From NCBI GenBank assembly GCA_019828565.1, contig JAHDYR010000015.1, forward strand, positions 248,001 through 312,000: a stretch of DNA of 64,000 nucleotides. Reading direction: 5' to 3'. The notes under the pieces are model-generated. The model had not been told where the DNA came from. It made no database searches and was given only the letters and a program-made list of their open reading frames with translations. Of the stretch, positions 38,865 to 47,431 are shown one piece after another. The translations under genes and the position numbers were made by a program. This DNA is from Carpediemonas membranifera (taxonomy: Eukaryota; Fornicata). Positions within the stretch are counted from its first letter, which is position 1. Each line of letters starts with the position of its first letter.

Positions 38865-39863
38865 ACTACGCCAACACGGAGGAGCCCGCCCCCACCCTGG
38901 CCACCGCTAACGCCTCCCTCGCCAGCCTTCCCGCGCCCGAGAGCAACGACGAGGTTGACATGCTTAAGGCCCGCGTCGCCGTGCTTGAGAAGGAGCTGGA
39001 GGAGGCCAAGAAGGTCATGCAGGATACTACTGAACTTGACGCCGCTCTCCAGCGCGTGTCTGAGCTCGAGAAGGACCTCGAGGTCGCCCGGGCGAACGCC
39101 GAGCCCGACGATGAGGAGGTCAACGCCCTCAAGGAGCGCGTCGCCGCCCTCGAGAAGGAGGCTCGCCGAGGCCGAGGAGAAGTCCACCGCCGTCGCCGAG
39201 GTCGACAACTCCGATCTCGAGGAGGCCAACGTCCGCATCGCTGACCTCGAGAAGGAGCTCGCCGAGACCAAGGTCAAGGCCGGTGAGCTCGACGCCACTA
39301 TGATGCGCGTCTCCGAGCTTGAGAAGGAGCTTGAGGTCGCCCGCGCCAACGCCGAGCCCGAGGTCGACAACACCGAGGTCGACGCTCTCAAGGCCCGCGT
39401 CGCTGAGCTCGAGAAGGAGGCCGAGGAGAACAAGGCCGTCAACGACACCACCGAGCTCGACGCGGCCCTCCAGCGCGTCACTGAGCTCGAGGCTGAGCTG
39501 AAGGCTGCCGAGACGAAGCCTGTCGAGCCCAATGACGACGGCGAGATGGATACCCTCAAGGAGCGCATCGCCACGCTTGAGAAGCAGCTTGCTGAAGCTG
39601 AGAAGTCTGCCAACGATAACACTGAGCTCGAGGTCGCCAAGAAGGCCCTCGAGGCGCTCAAGGGCGACGCCGACCAGCTCCGGGGTGACCTGAAGGACGC
39701 CAAGACTGCCAACAAGAAGCTCAACGCCTCTCTGGAGGAGGCCAAGAAGGGCGGCGCGGTGGTGCCTGAGGACACGCCCATCTGGCGCCGCAACCTGTTC
39801 AGCATGCTCCACATGGGCGTCTTGGCGATATTTGTGGCCATCCTCGTCAAGGTCCTCTTCTAG
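38865..39863 (+). pseudogene. tail-anchored coiled-coil protein, 5' end lost, one frameshift
   Basis: Coding sequence begins at the E3 LTR edge without its own start codon. It reads in one frame to about 39160 (heptads such as LKARVAVLEKELEEAKK) and then in another (LEEANVRIADLEKELAETKV) to the stop at 39863. An extra G near 39161 separates the two. About 310 residues of repeated 40-60-aa coiled-coil units (KERVAALEKE, KARVAELEKE, KERIATLEKQ) end in one hydrophobic anchor (MLHMGVLAIFVAILVKVLF). The gene was probably a membrane tether before the LTR-edge rearrangement. Confidence 0.75.
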
Positions 39864-41092
39864 ATCATTGTAAAGACTCAGCATTGGCCGTTATGTCGCT
39901 ATGAATGGTGGTTTGTGTGTGATGTTTAATGCTACGTCGTAGCTGTAGAGTTGAACTCATCCAGTCGAGTGATTTGGGCCGCACTGCTGTCAGACTTGGG
40001 CATAGTTGGTTTGTCTGCTGTTTCATTCATACATTCATCCAGACGAGGGTCGAGTTGGGTCGACCGAGCATCGGGGCGGGGCGGAGGGCGCCGGACCGCG
40101 CGCTACCGGAATACGTGGAGTGAGTATCGCTCTGCTGATTCCAGGAGCGCGCTGTCCGCTCACATCCGATTCGTCATTTTGGGGGTCGCGCCACATCTCG
40201 ACTCTGAAAGAACTGCGAGGGCAGGCCGGGAGGCCGTACAGCATAATCGGCCTGGGTCGGTCAGACTCTGTCAACCCGGACTCCATCAGTCAACATGGCG
40301 CGTGAATGCATGCTTTGGAGCCCATTCCGAAGCTATATCGACCATCAATTTGGTGGGCGACATGTTCACCTGCCCTTCGAAATCCTCCCGAGACTGCGGG
40401 TCCGAAGCTGAGCGATGCCGTTACCTCGACTACAACCATCGAATCGCTGTCGCTCTGCCATAAAGCTTGTATAGCCCTCTAACATCTGGATCCGGGCCAT
40501 TACCAGCGGGCGCACACTGGCAGTATGCGTTTGGAGTCGGCCCGATCTTCGATCTCGACCGACATCGAACATGGCGAATAGAGGTCGGAGAGGGCTGAAA
40601 CTCACACCATTGCACTGTACGAGAAGCTCATACAGGATGGTTGACCTAACCTTGTTTTTTAAACACTGCAACCCAACCAAATCTATGAAATCATGAAACG
40701 GTGAGACAGTTTGTCTCAATCCTGTCCGCTCACATCTGAGATACCGGGTCACATATCACCGGAACTAATGAAGCTGATTCTAAGAAATGAACGGTTGGTG
40801 TTGAGTTTCGTTAGTGCACGTGACTGACGGCTGATATCAGACAAAGAAGCCTAAGTTTTGACTTGATCGCCTGTGTTCCCAGGCCGTCTTCCAAAATTTT
40901 TGAATCGATATGGAATCGTAGATTCCCGTCAAAGTGAGTTTTAAAACGAGATATTTCGGCATGGTTGGGTAGAGTGATGGAATCCGAGCGTGGTGCATCC
41001 CCGGCGGTCACACAACTCCTCTGGATGATCAAGATCGAATCATTTCAGCAGTCAACTTTGCTGAGAAGAGACGATCTTGTTGTCGAAGCAAT
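39864..41092. other. 1.2-kb intergenic region with hairpin copy 2
   Basis: No protein gene recognised. It contains the structured hairpin at 40092-40158. CTGTCCGCTCACATC occurs twice (near 40151 and 40725), the first time overlapping the 3' edge of the hairpin. Confidence 0.45.
40092..40158 (+). ncRNA. conserved structured hairpin, copy 2
   Basis: A 12-bp outer stem CGGACCGCGCGC/GCGCGCTGTCCG (one mismatch) encloses TACCGGAATACG and CTGATTCCAGGA. The inner stem GAGT/GCTC differs from the CAGGG/CCCTG of copies 1 and 3 yet still pairs. Confidence 0.55.
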
Positions 41093-42484
41093 ATGGACGC
41101 AGGCGATCCTTCCGTACATCCAGAGGTGGACAAGAACCTACTGTTGAAGAAACGCTTCCGTTTGGTTCGGCAAGTTGGTGCTGGTGCATTCGGTAGTGTG
41201 TTCGAGAGCGTTGACGTCCTCACAGGGCGCAAATTCGCCGTTAAAATGGAGGCCCGGGATCCTAACAAGACCTCTGTGCTTAGCGTAGAGCTTGGCGTCC
41301 TTAGGAAGCTGAAGAACCACTCAAGATGCATCCCGTCATACGTTTGCTGCGGAACAACACAGCACCACCACTACATCGTCATGAAGCTGCTCGGACCCGA
41401 CCTCTCCGCCCTCCGTCGCAAGATGCCAGCGAAGAAGTTCTCTCTTGCGACGACTCTCCGTCTTGGCGTCGCGATGGTGGACTGTCTCGAGGTCCTCCAC
41501 ACCAACGGCTACATTCACAGAGACGTCAAGCCCTCCAACTTCGTCATGGCCCGCCACAGCAGCCGCCTGTACATCATTGACTTCGGGATTGCCCGCAAGT
41601 ACACGGACGCCATGGGCTTCGCTCTCCCACCCCGCCAGGACGTCGGCTTCAGGGGAACGGCCCGGTACGCACCCGTAGCCGCCCACCAGCGCCTCGACCT
41701 GGCCTGCCGCGACGACTACTGGAGCCTGCTGTTCCTCCTGATTGACCTGTACACGGGGAAGCTACCCTGGTCCGGCATCAAGGACCGCGGCGAGATCGGC
41801 GAGGCCAAGACCTATGCCATCGACTCGGGCGCCCTCATTGAGGGTCTGCCCAACTGCTTCAAGCAGCTCCTCAGCCACATCCAGTCGGTCAAGTTCATCG
41901 AGCCCGTCGACCACGACTACGTCCGCCAGCTGTTCCTGGACCAGATGCAGGCCAACGGGATCGTACAGGGCGCCTCGTACGACTGGGAGGAGGTGACCCA
42001 GCCCACTGTCAGGCCCCACTCGGGCACGGTAACCAGAGGCGTGGTCGACCACGAGGAACACGTCGAGGAGAATGAGGAGGTGCCCCAGGAACCCCCACAG
42101 GATCCTCCTGTGCCCGAGTCGCACGGCACAGTGCTGTCACTATCAGCCTCTGCCCGCTCAGGCCCGTCCTTCCTCGCCTCGACCCGGAGTGGTGTGTCGA
42201 ATATCAACTTCGACACGGACCAGTCTGGACTCCGTGCCGAGTCAGTCAGCCGTTTCTCCATGGCCTCCACGAATGTTGCGCTGGACGGCATTTCCCCACA
42301 GTCGCCCGGGTCGGACAATGGGTCTGGACGTGGGTCGAGTGCGAACCATACGCCCATGGGGAGCAAGGCAAACGTGAACAAGGACAATAACCAGACCCCT
42401 GGTCTGTTGAAGAGCGTGCTGCTCGCCACACGCGGCGCGCTGCTGAGCTGTTTCGCCGACTGTCAGAACTTGGCGCCAATTTAG
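41093..42484 (+). CDS. CK1-superfamily kinase, tau-tubulin-kinase (TTBK)-like
   Basis: A 463-aa Ser/Thr kinase. The domain at residues about 20-290 has the G-loop VGAGAFGSVFE, Lys in FAVKME, HRDVKPSNF, DFG (IIDFGIARKY) and the CK1/TTBK signature FRGTARYAPVAAH in place of APE. CK1-type ELGVLRKLKNH is also present. The C-terminal 170 residues are disordered and rich in Ser/Pro with acidic stretches. TTBK relatives act in microtubule and ciliogenesis control, which would fit a flagellate. Confidence 0.9.
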   Translation: MDAGDPSVHPEVDKNLLLKKRFRLVRQVGAGAFGSVFESVDVLTGRKFAVKMEARDPNKTSVLSVELGVLRKLKNHSRCIPSYVCCGTTQHHHYIVMKLLGPDLSALRRKMPAKKFSLATTLRLGVAMVDCLEVLHTNGYIHRDVKPSNFVMARHSSRLYIIDFGIARKYTDAMGFALPPRQDVGFRGTARYAPVAAHQRLDLACRDDYWSLLFLLIDLYTGKLPWSGIKDRGEIGEAKTYAIDSGALIEGLPNCFKQLLSHIQSVKFIEPVDHDYVRQLFLDQMQANGIVQGASYDWEEVTQPTVRPHSGTVTRGVVDHEEHVEENEEVPQEPPQDPPVPESHGTVLSLSASARSGPSFLASTRSGVSNINFDTDQSGLRAESVSRFSMASTNVALDGISPQSPGSDNGSGRGSSANHTPMGSKANVNKDNNQTPGLLKSVLLATRGALLSCFADCQNLAPI

Positions 42485-42761
42485 CTAATTTATCGGAATA
42501 AAGCGCATGAAAATGTGTATGGTGGGCGAGGGCATGATGGGGCGGTTGAGTTTCGGGCATGATGGGCTGATGGATGCAAAGCTAACTTGTCTGAATCTGG
42601 GGGCGCATGAAAGTTCGAAAATTTGTGGAGGGACACCGCTACATGGCTCTTGGATGTTGACCATCACCGCCCACCCTTCCATGACCCTCGTGCACTGATC
42701 CACTCAAATCTTTCACTCAGAATTTGGCAAAGAAGGCCCGAAACCACACTTCATTCCCAAA

Positions 42762-44426
42762 ATGGAACCATCAGCATATGGAGGGTTTGAGGATGATGTT
42801 ACCATATCAGCGCTTAGCCGACCTCAGAATGACACGGTTGCTCGCGTTATGTCCGACGTTGAGCCGCCAGAATTAGCTATTCTGTCGGTAACGGATGTGT
42901 ACGGGAATGAATCCACACCTGATCCCAATGTACTCATCGAGCACTTCAAGAAGGAGGGCCGCATCTCCAAGAACCTCATTGAGCGCATCCTTGTGGAAAT
43001 GACGGCCATGCTCGGGCAAGAGCCCAACCTCCTGAACGTAGACGCGCCTGTTACAGTCGTAGGCGACCTCCACGGGCAGTTCTACGACCTGGTGCGGCTC
43101 CTTGAGCTCGCAGGTGACCCGGAGAAGACGCGCTACCTCTTCCTAGGAGACTACATCGACCGGGGCACATTCAGCCTTGAGACGACCATCACGCTCTATA
43201 GCATGAAGCTCCGTTATCCAAAGAACGTCTTCCTCCTCAGGGGCAACCACGAGTGCCGCCAGATGGCTGACTTCTTCAACTTTCGACTCGAGATCCTCCA
43301 CAAGCAGGACAACGAGGTCCTCGAGCTCTTCCAGAAGTCCTTCGACCACCTCCCTCTCGCAGCCATAGTAGACAACAGGTTCTTCGCCGTCCACGGCGGC
43401 ATCTCCCCCGAGCTGAAGACGACGGGCCAGATCAACAAGATCAACCGGTTCCGGGAGCCCCCCGAGTCGGGTCTGATGACGGATCTGCTCTGGTCCGACC
43501 CCGCTGTGAAGGATGGGCCCACTGTTGGGTTCAAGTCCAACACGGTGCGGGGATGCGGGCATACCTATGGCTTTGCTGCTGTTGCAAAGTTCTTGGAGGC
43601 TAACCACCTCTTGTGTGTTGTTAGGGGCCATGAAGCGCAGAACGACGGCTTTAAGATGCACCGCACGCATCCATCGACCAAGTTCCCGACGGTCATCACA
43701 GTCTTCAGCGCCCCCAACTACTGCGGCAATTACGCCAACAAGGCTGCCCTCCTCTTCATCGGCCCCAAGACTATCAACGTCAAGCAGTTCAGCTACAGCG
43801 ACCAGCCGTACGTACTCCCGAACTTCCAGAACATCTTCGACTGGTCGATGCCGTTCGTCATCGAGAATGTCACGGAGCTGCTTCTCACGATGACTTCCCG
43901 ACTCGGCGAGGAGACCGACAGCGACGACTCCTCAGAGGATGAGGGCACAAAGGAGGACCCCGCCGTACGTCGTAAGAGGGTTCTGGCCAAGATCCAGGCC
44001 GTATCTCGCATGGCTAGATTTGCCCGGATCCTACGTGAGGAAAGGGAGACCATCATCAAGCTTAAGGGTATCGCGGGCACCTCCAAGCTGCCGGTCGGCC
44101 TGCTCCAGGGCGGGTCCGAGGCGATCGACCAGACGCTGACGTCGTTCCAGCGGGCACTCGAGCTAGACATGGTGAATGAGATGGCGCCGCATGCCCGCAG
44201 ACAGGCCAAGAAGGAGATCATCGAGCAAATAGTCCGGAGCGTGCTCCAGGCGCGGGAGGAGTCCATCAGGGCATGGCTGGAGGGCCGGGCGGTGGAGCTG
44301 ACGTCGGAGGAGGTCGGCACTGTCGGCGAGGACACGGAGGCGGAGTACCGCAGCCGTATACAGCACCGGGCGTCGTTTGAGACGGGGGAGAGTGTGGCCC
44401 CGGCCGTTCAGATTTCCGCCCTGTGA
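42762..44426 (+). CDS. calcineurin A-like Ser/Thr phosphatase (PP2B)
   Basis: A 554-aa metallophosphatase. Motifs in order: VVGDLHGQ, LGDYIDRG, LLRGNHECR, FAVHGGISPE, VVRGHEAQNDG and SAPNYCGNYANKAA. The segment VKQFSYSDQPYVLPNFQNIF ... DWSMPFVIENV is characteristic of calcineurin A and forms the regulatory-subunit (CNB) binding helix, so it would be Ca2+/calmodulin controlled. The C-terminal 170 residues are helical (RRKRVLAKIQAVSRMARFAR, a candidate calmodulin-binding region). The promoter region contains CGTGCACTGATCC about 70 nt upstream. Confidence 0.9.
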   Translation: MEPSAYGGFEDDVTISALSRPQNDTVARVMSDVEPPELAILSVTDVYGNESTPDPNVLIEHFKKEGRISKNLIERILVEMTAMLGQEPNLLNVDAPVTVVGDLHGQFYDLVRLLELAGDPEKTRYLFLGDYIDRGTFSLETTITLYSMKLRYPKNVFLLRGNHECRQMADFFNFRLEILHKQDNEVLELFQKSFDHLPLAAIVDNRFFAVHGGISPELKTTGQINKINRFREPPESGLMTDLLWSDPAVKDGPTVGFKSNTVRGCGHTYGFAAVAKFLEANHLLCVVRGHEAQNDGFKMHRTHPSTKFPTVITVFSAPNYCGNYANKAALLFIGPKTINVKQFSYSDQPYVLPNFQNIFDWSMPFVIENVTELLLTMTSRLGEETDSDDSSEDEGTKEDPAVRRKRVLAKIQAVSRMARFARILREERETIIKLKGIAGTSKLPVGLLQGGSEAIDQTLTSFQRALELDMVNEMAPHARRQAKKEIIEQIVRSVLQAREESIRAWLEGRAVELTSEEVGTVGEDTEAEYRSRIQHRASFETGESVAPAVQISAL

Positions 44427-44693
44427 GAGTCGTGTGGTTGTTGTATCGTCGTGTCGCTTCGTATGTAAACATATAAACATGTAAATTGAACGGTCATCGG
44501 CCCTGTGTGGTTGTCATGAGGGTTCACCCGAATAGCTGATTGAATGCATCGGTGATCCCGACCCATTGTGGCTAGCGGGAGGCGAGAATCGGTGACAGAC
44601 TCGGTATTTGACGACCAGTGATCTCGAATAGGTCCTATTGCCTCGGGAAATCTCGTGTTAAATATGATAAACCGGGAGATCCGCGAGATTGCG

Positions 44694-44705
44694 CATAAAG
44701 TGCAC
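44694..44705 (+). promoter_or_regulatory. promoter-like motif CATAAAGTGCAC
   Basis: One mismatch to the consensus, 31 nt upstream of the ATG at 44737. It lies inside the longer ORF that starts at 44689 and so argues for the later start. Confidence 0.5.
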
Positions 44706-44736
44706 CACGAACGTTTCCAGTGCAGACAATCCAATG

Positions 44737-45579
44737 ACCCTTGGACTGCCTTGGTCTATTAACTTCAGGGCTCTATCCGATCCTTATCTATACATGACGC
44801 TGCTTGTTACAGGAGTATCGATTATCAGCTATTTCGTCATCCTTCGTTTCAAATTGCTCAAAAAGGCAGTCAACTTCCTTCGCATATCAAACAGACAGCG
44901 CTCCAAGATCATTGCCGAACTCAAGCGGAAAAAGTTCCACCTCGCCGGCTCGATTATGCCCATCCTGTACTACTTTTCCCTCTCACTGAACGTCGTCCCC
45001 CGCATCCTCTTCAACGCCATCATTGGGTCGATCGCAGCCTTCGTGGTGAGTCTCGAGCTTACCCGTATGCGGAGTCCTAAGGTCAATGTCTGGTTTGTCC
45101 GCACTTTTGGGAGGATCATGCGTCCTGAGGAGAAGGACAAGGTCACGGGGACAGCATACTATCTCTCAGGGTGTGCCGCCACATTGATCCTCTTTTCACC
45201 GCCCATTGCGTCTATCGGCATCTTCTTCCTCGTCTTTGGTGACCTCTTTGCCGCCCTGGTGGGCATGTCTTTCGGCAAGCACAAGATCTACAAGTCCAAG
45301 TCACTGGAGGGATTCATGGGCTGTGTGGTGGCCTGCTTCATCATCGGCACCCTCTGCCTGGTCCTGTTCAAGGTTGACCCCCTCTCGGCGGCCATCATTG
45401 CACTCCTCGGCGCAGTCGTCGCTGCCTTCACGGAGCTGTGGTGCAACGGCAGTCTTTTCCTCATCAACGACAACTTCATGATCCCGGTGAGCTCTGCGGC
45501 CATCATGGGCGGGGCATGCTTCGTGCTCGGTGTCAACCCGAGCTTTGGCGATGGCCGTGTCGGGGCTGATTCGATTTGA
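44737..45579 (+). CDS. DGK1-like CTP-dependent diacylglycerol kinase / dolichol-kinase family
   Basis: A 280-aa multi-span membrane protein. Family features: a cytosolic KRKKFHLAGSIMPIL motif, ELTRMRSPKVNVWFVRTFG-like loop, REEKDKVTG-like segment (RPEEKDKVTGTAYYLSG), GDLFAALVGMSFGKHKIY and KSLEGFMG, then NDNFMIP near the C terminus. Seven to eight hydrophobic segments. Yeast Dgk1 phosphorylates diacylglycerol with CTP in the ER/nuclear membrane. Start chosen at MTLGLPWS because the promoter motif lies just upstream. Confidence 0.82.
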   Translation, partial: TLGLPWSINFRALSDPYLYMTLLVTGVSIISYFVILRFKLLKKAVNFLRISNRQRSKIIAELKRKKFHLAGSIMPILYYFSLSLNVVPRILFNAIIGSIAAFVVSLELTRMRSPKVNVWFVRTFGRIMRPEEKDKVTGTAYYLSGCAATLILFSPPIASIGIFFLVFGDLFAALVGMSFGKHKIYKSKSLEGFMGCVVACFIIGTLCLVLFKVDPLSAAIIALLGAVVAAFTELWCNGSLFLINDNFMIPVSSAAIMGGACFVLGVNPSFGDGRVGADSI

Positions 45580-45803
45580 GAGATTTGTAAATTTTATGAG
45601 ATAAAGGAGTGTCGTGCGGGTTTAGCATCGAGTACAAGGTCTCATGTCAGACGAAACTAAAACGACTGGACACGTGTTGGGGCAAGTCACTGGAGAATGG
45701 GCGGGGCCAACAAAGCTGCGCCAGGCCCTTTCCACTCATATCAGCGGCATATGGCGTTCATTCGCGGGTAGGGTGTCGGGCCGTTGAGTCACCAAGTCGG
45801 ACG

Positions 45804-46515
45804 ATGGCAAAGCTAACACCAGAGCTTCTGCTGAATGCTCCCCAATGCCTGAATCCTATTGGACACAGAATGCTCTATCTACGAGGTATGCGCCCCTTCG
45901 TTTTCCTCTCTTACACAGAGCTCCAGGTAACAATTATCGAGAATCTTGCTGTAATCGAAGTACGTTGCTGCTACACACCTCTCACACAGTCCATGTTTGA
46001 CGGTATTGACCTGTCATTCAACCTCATCACGCATCTTGGCGAGTTCCCGCTCATTCCTTCCCTTCGAGTCCTCCTCGTCGCCGACAACAGCGTAGAGACC
46101 ATCTCCTCCTTCCTGTCGGCCAGCAACCTGCCCCTATTGGAGTCTATTAGTACGTAGCACCTCCATACACCCTTATACAGACCTATACCACAACAACATA
46201 TCGTCACTGGCAGAGCTCGGTAAGCTGGCCTCCCTGCCCAAGCTCAAGGAGCTTTATGTCGGTAGAAACCCGGTGTGCAACATAGAGAACTTCAGAGTGA
46301 AGCTCCTCACCCTCCTCCCGCAGCTCACTGTCATCAATGGAAGCATGGTCACGGCCAAGGAACGCGAGCAGGCCTCAATCCTTGGAAAGGCGGAGAATGA
46401 GGTGGCCAAGCCCCTCCCTGCCCCGGTGAAGAGGAAGATGGCACCGGTAGTAACGGAGAAGAAGCCGGCAAGGGCGGAGATGCTGAACATGGCGCTGGCG
46501 GACGACTTTTTCTGA
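45804..46515 (+). CDS. SNRPA1: U2 snRNP protein A' (leucine-rich repeat), three introns of 30-33 nt
   Basis: Binds U2 snRNA stem-loop IV together with U2B'' in the spliceosome. Four exons (45804-45885, 45919-45959, 45990-46149, 46181-46515) give 205 aa. Introns: 33 nt (GTATGC...TTACACAG), 30 nt (GTACGT...CACACAG), 31 nt (GTACGT...TATACAG). The spliced protein has MAKLTPELLLNAPQ, IENLAVIE, FDGIDLSFNLITHLGEFP, LRVLLVADN, LYHNNISSLAEL and the LRR-cap LPQLTVINGSMVTAKERE. Order and length fit the family. Unspliced frames break every LRR, so all three introns are well supported. Confidence 0.88.
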
Positions 46516-46768
46516 GTCCCATGACGATTCACACCGGGTGATCAGACTTTGAATTGATACATGCTAGCTGTGACGGTATGGTCGGACTGGGAGAACCAGT
46601 CCCGGTAAACAACACTTTGAAGACTCACCTTGCTGTAGTAAAGTGATCACTTTAGCTCCACGGACTGACACTCTAACCACCTATGCCAAAAGGTACCCAC
46701 CAACCCACACTCTACTACACTTGCTCTGTTGGCAGGATAAGGAATGGTCCTTTTCATTTGCCGTTGGA

Positions 46769-47182
46769 ATGGACGATGAATCCAGCATTATCTCACCGCC
46801 AATAGCAGGCCCATTGAATCAGATACAGACTCAGCTGCACCTTAACATGAAGATCTTTGGCGACGCTATTGGGAATCTTCAGCAGAGGTCCAAGAAGGTC
46901 GATTTCGGCGCAGAGGTTGATGCAGACCAGAAGAAGCTCATCCAAGTGTACATTGACGACATGAAGAAGTCGTTTACCCAGATCTACGACCTCATCGATG
47001 AACTGCCCGATGTTGAGCCCCACATCATACCCGACATTGAGAGGAACAACGCTGAGATGAAGAACCTCGTCGACACCGTGTGGAAAGATGACGGGAATGG
47101 CCGCCGTAGACTCGTGCTCGACGATAAGATCGCGGCGGCTGAGCGACTCAAGGACTTGCTGCTCGAGAGTCTCGTTGGATAG
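46769..47182 (+). CDS. MED21: probable Mediator subunit MED21
   Basis: A 137-aa helical protein, close to the usual MED21 length. LNQIQTQLHLNMKIFGDAIG-NLQQ corresponds to the first helix (Q-rich, conserved LQQ). IYDLIDELPDVE corresponds to the LIDxLP motif, followed by helices to the C terminus. It would pair with MED7 in the Mediator hinge. ATG at 46769 is chosen because the upstream extension lacks similarity. Divergent. Alternative: another Mediator helical subunit. Confidence 0.5.
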   Translation: MDDESSIISPPIAGPLNQIQTQLHLNMKIFGDAIGNLQQRSKKVDFGAEVDADQKKLIQVYIDDMKKSFTQIYDLIDELPDVEPHIIPDIERNNAEMKNLVDTVWKDDGNGRRRLVLDDKIAAAERLKDLLLESLVG

Positions 47183-47431
47183 CGGACGGCGCTTGCTGTG
47201 GTGATTTGTACGGTATATCGTATGCCAAGTGTCCGTTTCATTGTCTAAATTCCTCATTTGCTGACTCACACCTTCTCGAGTCCAAGCCCCAGAGCCTTGC
47301 ACCCAAAATGAGGTATTTGAAAGCTGCCTGGCTACCGCTGACCATCATTGATCCCCTGGGCTTGAATTGAACTCGAGATCACAGGGTGAGATTCGACGGT
47401 TGCATCTCCGCAAAGGGAGCGAAAACGCTTT

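Noticed and set aside
38822-39884. Long minus-strand ORFs opposite the coiled-coil gene
   Set aside because: Ser/Leu-rich mirror of heptad-repeat coding sequence. The plus strand has the coherent coiled coil and tail anchor.
5028-40158. Known self-cleaving ribozyme (hammerhead, twister, HDV-like)
   Set aside because: The conserved strands CCGGAATACG and CTGATTCCAGGA do not contain the hammerhead core (CTGANGA plus GAAA) or the other cores I could recall. Left as an unassigned structured family.
44689-44736. Earlier start (ATG 44689) for the DGK1-like gene
   Set aside because: The promoter-like motif lies within this extension, so transcription probably starts downstream of it.
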